64,000 bases of DNA from Chloroflexota bacterium. Its GTDB lineage: Bacteria > Chloroflexota > Dehalococcoidia > SM23-28-2 > RBG-16-64-32. Location: positions 237,787-301,786 of the forward strand of contig JAJCYV010000022.1 in assembly GCA_029262695.1 (NCBI GenBank), written 5' to 3'. Position 1 is the stretch's first letter; each line of letters starts with the position of its first letter. Positions 9,681-17,559 of the stretch are shown in pieces. A program made the position numbers and the translations under genes. The notes below the pieces were generated by a model. It was given only the letters and a program-made list of their open reading frames with translations. It had not been told where the DNA came from and did no database searches.

Positions 9681-10022
9681 GTGGCCGACTGCTTGTTCTG
9701 CAAGATCATCGAGGGCGAGATACCGTCCGACAGGCTCTACGACGACGACCTTGTCGTCGTGATCCTCGACATCAGCCCGCGCGCGCCGCGGCATTTCCTG
9801 GTGCTGCCGCGGGAGCACATCGGCACCGCGAAGGACGTGCGGGGCGAGCACGGGCCGCTCCTCAGCCGCATGTTCATGGCGGCGTCCAGAGTAGCGGCGG
9901 ACGAAGGCATCTCCGACAGCGGCTTCCGCATCGCCTTCAACGTCGGCGACGACGCCGGGATGACAGTGGACCACCTGCACATGCACGTCCTCGGCGGCCG
10001 CCAGCTCGGCCCCGAAGGCTAG
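9681..10022 (+). CDS. HIT family protein
   Basis: ADCLFCKIIEGEIPSDRLYDDD...DHLHMHVLGGR; GTG start. Confidence 0.93.
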   Translation: MADCLFCKIIEGEIPSDRLYDDDLVVVILDISPRAPRHFLVLPREHIGTAKDVRGEHGPLLSRMFMAASRVAADEGISDSGFRIAFNVGDDAGMTVDHLHMHVLGGRQLGPEG

Positions 10023-10103
10023 GGCGACCAGCGCCGCCGCACGGCCAGCCCGCAATTCGGCGAAACGCACCTCGCTCCATGCCCCTCCACCGCCAGTCTC
10101 CTG

Positions 10104-10132
10104 TTGACTGAGTAGAACGCCTGTTCTATTAT
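10104..10132 (+). promoter_or_regulatory. Promoter with embedded LexA/SOS-like operator (copy 1)
   Basis: TTGACT(10104-10109)-N17-TATTAT(10127-10132); perfect palindrome TAGAACGCCTGTTCTA at 10113-10128. Confidence 0.8.
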
Positions 10133-10200
10133 GGCTCCCTGCCCGCGTCTAGTTCGGGGGATCTCGCGAGGGGGAGGATGCGGTGGATGGGAGGAAGGTC

Positions 10201-10539
10201 GTGAGCATTTCCTGGCGCGCCGCCGCGGCGGCGCTGGACGCGGGAACCGCCGTCTTCGCCGCGGTCAACGTGGCGTACTTCGTCACACGCCTCGCCGGCG
10301 ACGGCCCTGAAACGCCGGCGCGGCGTGCGGCCGTCCTGGCGCTCGCCGTCATCAGCCTCGGCGCCCTTGCCGAGGCCCTCGTGCTGCTAGCGTCGCTGGC
10401 GGCGAGCGACCCGGCGCCCCTCCTCTCGTCCCCGCAGTGGACGGCCGTTCGGGTGCTGGCCTGCGCCGGCGGCGGCGGCGTCTGCGCGCTCATCCTGCGC
10501 CGCCTCTCCGACGGCCCCACAGGACCGGAAGGAGATTAA
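10201..10539 (+). CDS. Small polytopic membrane protein (holin-like?), first gene of the phage-derived cassette
   Basis: Three hydrophobic segments; SD gggagga before GTG 10201 (alternative GTG 10183). Confidence 0.55.
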   Translation: MSISWRAAAAALDAGTAVFAAVNVAYFVTRLAGDGPETPARRAAVLALAVISLGALAEALVLLASLAASDPAPLLSSPQWTAVRVLACAGGGGVCALILRRLSDGPTGPEGD

Positions 10540-10540
10540 C

Positions 10541-10723
10541 GTGACCGAGGCCGGGACCCTCCACCGCGCGATCGACGCTCGACAGTGGGAGACCGCCGCC
10601 CTCTGCCTTCTCGTCGCCGTCGCCGAGGCCGCCAACCGCCTGCCTCCACAGGCGCTGGAGGAGATGCTCGAGCTGCTGGCCGCAGAGACGGCGACGCACC
10701 GTCAGCGCCGGAAGAGGCGCTAG
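10541..10723 (+). CDS. Small hypothetical protein
   Basis: 60 aa, SD aaggaga before GTG, co-linear with neighbours. Confidence 0.5.
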   Translation: MTEAGTLHRAIDARQWETAALCLLVAVAEAANRLPPQALEEMLELLAAETATHRQRRKRR

Positions 10724-11040
10724 TGGCGGCGCGAAAGGCCGCCGCCCGCGTCCGCGACTTCTACGCCACCGCCCTTACCGACGCCGAACGCCTGCAGCTG
10801 ACGGACGCCCGCCGCGTCGACGGCCTGGATGAGGAGATCGCGCTCTTACGGGTGCGGCTGCGCTCGGCTCTCGAACAGCGGCCGCAGGACTTCGATCTCT
10901 TGCGCGATGGCATAGCGCTGCTCGTGCGCGCCGTCGCCACGCAGTACCGCCTCTCCCCAAAGGCCCGCAAGGACCTGGCGGACCGGATGGCGGCCGTCCT
11001 CAACAGCGTCGGCGACCAGATCCTGCCGGCGGACAGGTAG
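10723..11040 (+). CDS. Small helical protein, candidate terminase small subunit-like
   Basis: GTG overlaps the previous TAG (tagtg); charged helical sequence LDEEIALLRVRLRSALEQ...AVATQYRLSPKARKDLADRMAAVL; position upstream of the terminase. Confidence 0.5.
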   Translation: MAARKAAARVRDFYATALTDAERLQLTDARRVDGLDEEIALLRVRLRSALEQRPQDFDLLRDGIALLVRAVATQYRLSPKARKDLADRMAAVLNSVGDQILPADR

Positions 11041-11154
11041 GAGACACGTGACAAGAGACAGGAGACAAGGGGGCGTACATCGTGCCACGCGATCCCTGTT
11101 CCCTGCTCCGCGTCCCTTTTTCGAACAAACGTCCTGTTCTTAACCATAAGCATA

Positions 11155-11183
11155 TTGACATGCTAGAACGCCCGTTCTATCCT
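11155..11183 (+). promoter_or_regulatory. Promoter with embedded LexA/SOS-like operator (copy 2)
   Basis: TTGACA(11155-11160)-N17-TATCCT(11178-11183); perfect palindrome TAGAACGCCCGTTCTA at 11164-11179. Confidence 0.82.
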
Positions 11184-11194
11184 GCTCCGCACAG

Positions 11195-11455
11195 ATGTTC
11201 GCAATGAGCCGCCCACTCGAACGAGCCCTTCAGCGCTTCCGCACTCCTCCGGCTGACGGGGACCCCGACGAGTCCGTAGGACGGGCGGACGTTGCCGGCC
11301 GCGTCTCGACTGCCGCCTTCCGGGCAGCGATCGAGGAGCGCATGCGCAACCTGGAACGCGACATGGGCGACATCAAGAACCGGGTGAACGGCCTCATCTT
11401 CCTGGTCGCGGGGACCGTCATCACACAACTGCTCGTGAGGGTGATGGCGTGGTGA
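11195..11455 (+). CDS. XhlA-like (hemolysin/holin-associated) coiled-coil plus TM protein
   Basis: IEERMRNLERDMGDIKNRVNGLIFLVAGTVITQLLVRVM: coiled coil followed by a C-terminal TM, XhlA-like layout. Confidence 0.6.
   Translation: MFAMSRPLERALQRFRTPPADGDPDESVGRADVAGRVSTAAFRAAIEERMRNLERDMGDIKNRVNGLIFLVAGTVITQLLVRVMAW
11260..11296. repeat. 37-bp dispersed repeat, copy A (inside the XhlA-like ORF)
   Basis: GGACCCCGACGAGTCCGTAGGACGGGCGGACGTTGCC; three mismatches to copy B. Confidence 0.8.
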
Positions 11456-12834
11456 CGGCCCCGCTGCCCACGCTGCGCCCCTACCAGGCCGAGGCCGCAC
11501 GCGCCATCACCGAGTCGGTGCTCAGCGGGCGCGGCCTCACCTTCAGCGTCGTCATGGCCCGCCAGGCCGGCAAGAACGAACTCTCCGCGCAGATTGAGCT
11601 GTTTCTGCTCCTGAAGCACGCCCGCCGCCGCGTCGAGGGCATCAAGTGCGCCCCGACGTTTGCGCCGCAGTGCCAGCTGAGCCTGCGCCGCCTCTGGTCG
11701 CGCATCGGCCAGGCGGGACTCGACCAGATCGCCTCTCGCGAAGAAGGCCGCGCCGTCCGCCTCGGCCGCGCCCGCGTCGCCTTCCTCTCCGCCGAGCCGG
11801 GCGCCAACGTCGTCGGTCACACGGCCGGCCTGATGCTGGAGGTAGACGAGGCACAGGACATCGACCCCGATAAGTTCGATCGCGACTTCCGCCCGATGGC
11901 CGCACCCGCCGGCGCGACGATCGTCTACTACGGCACGCCGTGGGACGAGTCGACGCTGCTGGAACGCGCCGCCCATCAGCACGTGGACCTCGAAAAGCGT
12001 GACGGCGTCCGGCGCCATTTCACAGCCGATTGGACGGCCGTCGCCCGGCACAATCCGGCCTACGGACGCTTCGTTGAGGCGGAGCGCGAGCGACTGGGCG
12101 AGGACCACCCGCTCTTCCGCACGCAGTACGCCCTGCGACCGGTGGCCGGGAGTGGCCGCCTCCTCTCCGCCACCCAGCGCGCGCAGCTGCAAGGCCGCCA
12201 CGCACGACAGCACACAGCAAGCTACGGCGACACATACGTCGCGGGACTCGACATCGGCGGTCAGGACTTCGGTTCGGGCCGCGATAACGACCGCACCGTG
12301 GTCACCATCGCCCGCGTTGTCCCGCCTGAAGCGGGCGCGACCGTCCCCGAGCCGCGGCTCGAAGTCGTCGAGCACGTGGCGGAGGCCGGCGCCCCGCACG
12401 ACGCGTTGATCGCCCGCCTCTCAGACCTCCTCGGCGAGGTCTGGCGCGTCAGTCGTGTGACCGTCGACGCGACGGGCGTCGGGGAGACGATCGCGACGTT
12501 GCTGGCGCGCCGCCTGGGCGAAGACGTCGTCCGGCCGCTGCGCTTTTCGGCGGAGGCGAAGTCGCGCCTGGGCTTCGGCCTGCTCGCGGCGGTCAACGGC
12601 GGCCGCCTCAAATGCTACGCCGCCGACGGTTCGGCGGAATACGCCGCCTTCTCTCACGAAGTCGCACTGGCGCGCGTCGCCTATCGGCCGGGCGGCCGGA
12701 TGAGCTTCCATGTCGACGCCGCCGACGGACACGACGACTATCTGGTGAGCCTGGCGCTCGCCGTAGAAGCCGGACGCGTCGGGCTGCCACAGCCGCGCGT
12801 CGCCCGGGGTCGCGCCCCGGTCCTGAGCAGGTAA
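11449..12834 (+). CDS. Phage terminase large subunit
   Basis: Walker A-like VMARQAGKNE, Walker B GLMLEVDEAQDI, VYYGTPWDES, nuclease-domain residues AGLDIGGQDFG, VTVDATGVGET, DGHDDYLVSLALA. Confidence 0.88.
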   Translation: MVTAPLPTLRPYQAEAARAITESVLSGRGLTFSVVMARQAGKNELSAQIELFLLLKHARRRVEGIKCAPTFAPQCQLSLRRLWSRIGQAGLDQIASREEGRAVRLGRARVAFLSAEPGANVVGHTAGLMLEVDEAQDIDPDKFDRDFRPMAAPAGATIVYYGTPWDESTLLERAAHQHVDLEKRDGVRRHFTADWTAVARHNPAYGRFVEAERERLGEDHPLFRTQYALRPVAGSGRLLSATQRAQLQGRHARQHTASYGDTYVAGLDIGGQDFGSGRDNDRTVVTIARVVPPEAGATVPEPRLEVVEHVAEAGAPHDALIARLSDLLGEVWRVSRVTVDATGVGETIATLLARRLGEDVVRPLRFSAEAKSRLGFGLLAAVNGGRLKCYAADGSAEYAAFSHEVALARVAYRPGGRMSFHVDAADGHDDYLVSLALAVEAGRVGLPQPRVARGRAPVLSR

Positions 12835-12855
12835 GAGCACGTAAGGAGGAGAGCG

Positions 12856-13257
12856 ATGAGCACAGCAGTGATGACGGGAACGAAGTCGGAGCAGCTCCGG
12901 CTACCGATGTCCGGCGCGGCCAGTCCACGGGTCCGCTCCGACGCCCTGCCGGAGTTCACACGATACCGGGACAGCGGCTGCGACGTGAGCCCGAACTGCC
13001 TCGCCTGCCCGCTGCCTCGCTGCCGCTACGAGGAGCCGGGAGGCCTGCGGGCGCTCCTCAACAAGACGCGCGACGAGCAGATCGTGACGCAGCGCGCGAC
13101 CGGCGTGCCGGTGGCCGAAATTGCCACGCGCTTCGGCGTCTCCCGGCGCACCGTCTTTCGCGTCCTCGGCAACCGGGCGCGGCAGCCGATACCGATCCGC
13201 CAGAGAGATGAGGCCCCGACGAACGGCCAATCGAGAAGGGAGGCGCACTGTGCGTAA
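12856..13257 (+). CDS. Cys-cluster plus helix-turn-helix protein
   Basis: C-x5-C-x2-C-x4-C (CDVSPNCLACPLPRC) followed by DEQIVTQRATGVPVAEIATRFGVSRRTVFRVLGNR; SD aaggagg. Confidence 0.65.
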   Translation: MSTAVMTGTKSEQLRLPMSGAASPRVRSDALPEFTRYRDSGCDVSPNCLACPLPRCRYEEPGGLRALLNKTRDEQIVTQRATGVPVAEIATRFGVSRRTVFRVLGNRARQPIPIRQRDEAPTNGQSRREAHCA

Positions 13258-13342
13258 CATGCTCACGGCAACGCTCCACACCGCCGGATACCTGGCGCTC
13301 ACGAGCACCGCGATCTGGATGCTCTTCCGTTTCGCGCCATAG
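13250..13342 (+). CDS. 30-aa single-TM small protein
   Basis: GTG start, SD gggagg, VRNMLTATLHTAGYLALTSTAIWMLFRFAP; overlaps the upstream gene end by 8 nt. Confidence 0.4.
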   Translation: MRNMLTATLHTAGYLALTSTAIWMLFRFAP

Positions 13343-13346
13343 CCGC

Positions 13347-13383
13347 GGACCCCGACGGGTCCGTAGGACGAGCGGAGGTTGCC
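13347..13383. repeat. 37-bp dispersed repeat, copy B (upstream of the portal gene)
   Basis: GGACCCCGACGGGTCCGTAGGACGAGCGGAGGTTGCC; contains GGACCC-CGAC-GGGTCC hairpin. Confidence 0.8.
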
Positions 13384-13415
13384 CGGGGAGGCCGGGCAGA
13401 AGGGAGGAGGAGGAA

Positions 13416-14780
13416 ATGGTAATAGCAACGACGCCGACGCGCGCCGACGTGCCGCTGCCGCAACAGCTGAGAGCGCTGGACAGCGAGCGGATGCGCGCCT
13501 ATCGCGGGAACCTGGAGTTCTACGAGGGGCGCCAGTGGGCGGAGTCCCAGCGGCGACGCGAGCGCCGGCTCTCGTTCAATTACGCCCGTACGATCATCGA
13601 GAAGACCGCCTCGTACACGATGTCCGGCCTGACCTCCGTCAGCGACCCGGCAGACGGCTCGCCGGAGGCAGCGGAGGCGGCGCGGCGAGCCGAGCAGGCG
13701 TTGCGCGACGTCTACGACGCCAACGCGCTCGACCAGCTGGACTTCGACAACGAGATCGACTGCTCCGTGCTCGGCGACGCCGCCTACAAAGTGACGTGGG
13801 ACGCCGCCGAAGAGCGCGTTCGCGTCTCGGCGCCCGACGTCCAGGGGCTGTACGCCTGGTGGCTCGCCGACGATCCCTCGCGGGTCTGGCGCGTCGCCTC
13901 GCGCTACACGCTGGCCGGCGATGAGTCGGCGGCGCTCTTTGACGTCCCGGCGTCTACGGCCGCCGAGCGCAGCGTGGTTGAGGTCTGGACGAACGACACG
14001 TTCGAGCTGTGGTTCGACGGTGCCCTCGCCGAGGCGGCGGACAACCCGTACGGCTTCATCCCGTACGTTATCTACCCGAACATCCGCGAGCCGAAGAAGT
14101 TCTGGGGCGTCTCCGACCTCGTCGCCGTAAAGGAGCCGCTACGCGAGCTGAACCGCGCGCTGACGCAGCTCTCGACGATCCTCGAGATGTCGGGGAACCC
14201 GATCGCGGTGCTGGAGAACGTGACCGAAGCGCAGGACATCGCCGTCCAGCCGGGCGCGGTCTGGGAGATCCCGGAGAAGGCTCGTGCTTACCTGCTTGAC
14301 CTGCTGCAGGGCGGCGGCGCCAGCCTGCACGTCGAGTACGCCAACCTCGTCCTGCGCACGCTGCACGACCTAGCGGAGGTGCCGCGCAGCGCCTTCGGGG
14401 ACAACCGCCAGGCGCTCTCTGGCGTGGCCCTCCAGCTCGAACTAGACCCGCTGCTCAAGAAGGTAGCCCGCAAGCGCCTGATCCGCGGCGCCGCCTTTCG
14501 CAGGCGCAACGAGATGGTGCTGCGGATCCTGGAGGGACAGAGCGGCGAGAGCTTCGCGCCGTACCGCAGCCGCATCGCCTGGGGGCCCGTTCTGCCGCAG
14601 GACCGCTCGCGGCTGGTCGAGGACGAGACGCGGCTCGTGGCCTCCGGCATCCACTCGCGGCGCACGGCCGCGGGCCTGCTCAACGTCGCGGACCCTGACG
14701 GTGAGTGGGCGCGCTGGCTCAGCGAAGAGTCGGCGTCCCCTGCCGGTCCGCTGGCGGGCGAGAACGGCGGTGAGCGATGA
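13416..14780 (+). CDS. Phage portal protein (SPP1 Gp6-like)
   Basis: N-terminal YRGNLEFYEGRQW, LSFNYARTIIEKTASYTMSG; YGFIPYVIYPNIREPKKFWGVSDLVAVKEPLRELNRALTQLSTILEMSGNPI; SD ggaggagg. Confidence 0.85.
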   Translation: MVIATTPTRADVPLPQQLRALDSERMRAYRGNLEFYEGRQWAESQRRRERRLSFNYARTIIEKTASYTMSGLTSVSDPADGSPEAAEAARRAEQALRDVYDANALDQLDFDNEIDCSVLGDAAYKVTWDAAEERVRVSAPDVQGLYAWWLADDPSRVWRVASRYTLAGDESAALFDVPASTAAERSVVEVWTNDTFELWFDGALAEAADNPYGFIPYVIYPNIREPKKFWGVSDLVAVKEPLRELNRALTQLSTILEMSGNPIAVLENVTEAQDIAVQPGAVWEIPEKARAYLLDLLQGGGASLHVEYANLVLRTLHDLAEVPRSAFGDNRQALSGVALQLELDPLLKKVARKRLIRGAAFRRRNEMVLRILEGQSGESFAPYRSRIAWGPVLPQDRSRLVEDETRLVASGIHSRRTAAGLLNVADPDGEWARWLSEESASPAGPLAGENGGER

Positions 14781-14983
14781 CCGGCGAACCGCTGGGGCTG
14801 CCGCGGGGAAGCGTGCGCGCCGTGATGTCGGTCGCGGTCGTGCTGGTCGCCGCTGCGATCGCCGCCGTGCTGCTCACACGCGAGCCGTCGTCCGACCTGA
14901 CGAAGATGGTCGTCGGCGGCTGGGCCACGGCGCTGGGGAACGTAATCGGGTTCTACTTCGGAGCGCGCAGCACCGCTGAGTGA
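14777..14983 (+). CDS. Two-TM small membrane protein, holin-like
   Basis: GSVRAVMSVAVVLVAAAIAAVLL...MVVGGWATALGNVIGFYFGARSTAE; ATGA overlap with the portal gene. Confidence 0.55.
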   Translation: MTGEPLGLPRGSVRAVMSVAVVLVAAAIAAVLLTREPSSDLTKMVVGGWATALGNVIGFYFGARSTAE

Positions 14984-14985
14984 CG

Positions 14986-15522
14986 TCAGGCGCCTCCTGC
15001 GGATCCGTCGGAGCGAGCGGCCACGTGCTGTTCCCAGTAGCGGCGGAAGATGGCGAGGCCCCAGCGGTAACCCCAGGCGTCGCCGAGGCTGTTCGCCACG
15101 TTGGCGGAGAAGATGTAGAAGAAGATCATCAGGCCGAAGAAGGCCGTGACGGACCACCACGTGACGCCGGCAAACGCCAGCGGAACCAGCGCCAGCGCGA
15201 CGCCGGTCGTCAGGCCTGCCCAGGCGATCGTGCGCACGACGGCGCCCTCGCGGCCCCGCCGGCGGCGGTGTCCCTCGATCACGTCGAGCGGCACGCTCTC
15301 GACGGTGGCGGTCTCGGCGGTGGGCGTTCCGCAGTGAGGGCAGTCGCCGTCCCCGGCCTGGCGCGGGTGATAGCAGTTGCCGCAGAAGCGGCCGGTGTTG
15401 GGAGCACGACCGGCAAGCACCTCATCCAGCCAGGCAACGAGGCGCGCGGAGACGATCTCGTCCCCCGCGCCTCCGGGCGCCTCGGAGCCGGAAGGCCGCT
15501 CGCCGGCCCGCGCCTGCGTCAC
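14986..15522 (-). CDS. Zinc-ribbon membrane protein
   Basis: CGNCYHPRQAGDGDCPHCG followed by TM segments. Confidence 0.65.
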   Translation of the reverse strand: MTQARAGERPSGSEAPGGAGDEIVSARLVAWLDEVLAGRAPNTGRFCGNCYHPRQAGDGDCPHCGTPTAETATVESVPLDVIEGHRRRRGREGAVVRTIAWAGLTTGVALALVPLAFAGVTWWSVTAFFGLMIFFYIFSANVANSLGDAWGYRWGLAIFRRYWEQHVAARSDGSAGGA

Positions 15523-15524
15523 GT

Positions 15525-15926
15525 CTAGTCGATGCCCATCGTGGCGACCTGATCGGCCCGGATCACGAAGAGCAGCCGCTGCTCGCCCGGCTGCAGGTTC
15601 GGATACTCGTCGAGACCCATGTACTTCTTGGCCAGCTTGTGGATGTTCTCCAGCGCACCCTCGCTCCGCACCTCGGCCACCTCGCCCTGGATCGACGCCG
15701 ACTGGTACGGCACGTCCTGGTTGTAGATCGAGATCGCGACGCGGGGATCGCGACGGACGTTGCGGGGCTTGATGCGCCCTTCGGCCGTGTTCACGAGGAT
15801 ACTGTCGCCCTCGATATCCACCCAGACAGCGCTGACCTGCGGCGAGCCGTCGGGCATTATCGTGGCCAGGTGGCCGAAGTTCTTCCCTTCGAAAAGGGCG
15901 CGGACGCCGGGACTAAGAGTTGCCAT
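15525..15926 (-). CDS. PPOX-class (pyridoxamine 5'-phosphate oxidase-like, possibly F420-dependent) protein
   Basis: FGHLATIMPDGSPQVSAVWVDIEGDSILVNTAEGRIKPRNVRRDPRVAISIYN. Confidence 0.85.
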   Translation of the reverse strand: MATLSPGVRALFEGKNFGHLATIMPDGSPQVSAVWVDIEGDSILVNTAEGRIKPRNVRRDPRVAISIYNQDVPYQSASIQGEVAEVRSEGALENIHKLAKKYMGLDEYPNLQPGEQRLLFVIRADQVATMGID

Positions 15927-16191
15927 CGTAACGAAGCTCCTTCTTCCAACATTTTCGGTGGTCGCCAACGCATCGTAACAGCGGCACGATCGTCATGCCC
16001 CGGTTAGGGAGCCGGGGAGATTGAGTTAATCGGGGCCGGGAACGCCCTCGGGCCGTATCGATGAGCGCCGTCCAGCGTCTGTCATTGTGCGAGGACCGGG
16101 CGCGCGTCCGGCTCGTGAGCCGAATAAAGCAGCCCGAACCGCGAGCGGCGCCCCCTCTTCGCCGCGGCGAAGGCACAAGAAGGAGCCTCCC

Positions 16192-17556
16192 ATGGCGTGG
16201 TTGACCTCACTGCTCAACAGACCGGAGACCACCGAAGATGAGCGCGCGCCCTCCGAGCAGGACACGCTCGCAGCCGAGGAAGCGGCCGCGCGGCGGCCCG
16301 CTCCCGGCAGTCCGCCGTTAGCAATCCTGTCGCCGGACATCGGAGGCATCAGTTCGTTCAGCCTGCGCTTCTTCGCCGACGCCGCGACCGCCGCAGCAGA
16401 CATCGAGCAGCTCACGCCGGAGATGCGCCGCGGCACGCACGCCTTCTGGGCGCTGCACGACGAGCCGGTGCTCCCACCCGACGGTCACCGCGAAGCGCTC
16501 GTCCTCATCCGCGCCAACCACACGTCGGACATCGTCTACGCCGTCTCGTTCGTCGACCTGGAGAGCGCGTGGTCGTTCGCCCGCTTTGAGGCCAAGCGCG
16601 GCCTCGACGTCTCACATCTGATTATCCTCTGGGCCGCCTTCGCCACAGTCCGCGAGGAGCTGGACGGCGTCAGCGTTCTGCCCGCTTCAGCGCCGGCGAC
16701 CAGGGCCCAACACGCCAGGGCGTACCCGGGCCAGAGCGCCGTAGAGCTCGCGGCCACTGAGACCGTCCGCGAGTACGAGCGTGCCGAGGAGCCGACGATC
16801 ACCGACAGCGCCGCCGCTCCTGAAGCGCCCGAAGAAGCGGGACTCGCTGAGGCCGAGACCGAACGTCGCGAGGAGGCTGCCCGAGCGAGACTCGCTGAGG
16901 CCGAGACCGGGCGCCGCGAGGAGGCGGCCCGGCGCGCCGAAGCTGACGAAGCTGCCCGCATCGCCAGGCAGGCGCAGGAAGAGCTGCGGGCAGCGCGCGC
17001 GGCTGCCGACGCCGCTCGCGCCGTCGCCGAAGCCGAGACGACACGGCGCGAGGAGGCCGAGCGCCGCCTGGAAGAGCAGCGACAGGCCGCCGAGGCCGCG
17101 GCACGTTCGAGGGTCCTCGCAGATATGGAGTCTCGAATCGAGAGCGCGCAGACCGCGTCGGAGACCACGGCTGAGGGGCTGGTCGTCCTCGACGAAACGA
17201 GCGCCGCGCTTCAAGACCTCGCCGAAGCGCAGGCACAGCCGCTGATCGAAGACGCATCGGCCACGGCCGAGGTCCCCGCCGATAGCGCCCTCGAAGTTGG
17301 GGATGAGCCCCCGCCGCGCGGCACCGTCTTCGCTCATGCCCACGCCGTCGAGACCGCTGAAGACACAGAGACGGCTGAGGCCCCCGACCTGCACCGCGCG
17401 GACGAGCCCGGCGACCCGGCCGACGATGCGCCAAAGCATCCGAAGCTGGACGACTTCGACATCGCTTACGAAGTCGCGCGGCTGCTGGAGAACCGGCGCT
17501 GGGACAAGCGGGAGGAGCCGTTCCATGGCTTCGACTCGCCGCCCGGCAAGTTCTAG
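16192..17556 (+). CDS. Hypothetical protein with Ala/Glu/Arg-rich coiled coil
   Basis: SD aaggagc before ATG 16192; N-terminal globular part then LAEAETERREEAARA repeats. Confidence 0.7.
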   Translation: MAWLTSLLNRPETTEDERAPSEQDTLAAEEAAARRPAPGSPPLAILSPDIGGISSFSLRFFADAATAAADIEQLTPEMRRGTHAFWALHDEPVLPPDGHREALVLIRANHTSDIVYAVSFVDLESAWSFARFEAKRGLDVSHLIILWAAFATVREELDGVSVLPASAPATRAQHARAYPGQSAVELAATETVREYERAEEPTITDSAAAPEAPEEAGLAEAETERREEAARARLAEAETGRREEAARRAEADEAARIARQAQEELRAARAAADAARAVAEAETTRREEAERRLEEQRQAAEAAARSRVLADMESRIESAQTASETTAEGLVVLDETSAALQDLAEAQAQPLIEDASATAEVPADSALEVGDEPPPRGTVFAHAHAVETAEDTETAEAPDLHRADEPGDPADDAPKHPKLDDFDIAYEVARLLENRRWDKREEPFHGFDSPPGKF

Positions 17557-17559
17557 CGG

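Noticed and set aside
11041-11120. Odd purine/pyrimidine text-like string gagacacgtgacaagagacaggagacaagg...cctgttccctgctccgcgtccc
   Set aside because: Possibly a degenerate repeat remnant, but I could not define a unit or second full copy in the window.
11260-11296. Hammerhead ribozyme (CCGACGAGTCCGTAGGACGGGC resembles CUGAUGA-stemII-GAAA)
   Set aside because: Stem II resemblance is striking, but both copies violate the catalytic core (CUGAUGA becomes CCGACGA/CCGACGG; GAAA becomes GGGC/GAGC) and no clear stems I/III were found. Kept only as a repeat.
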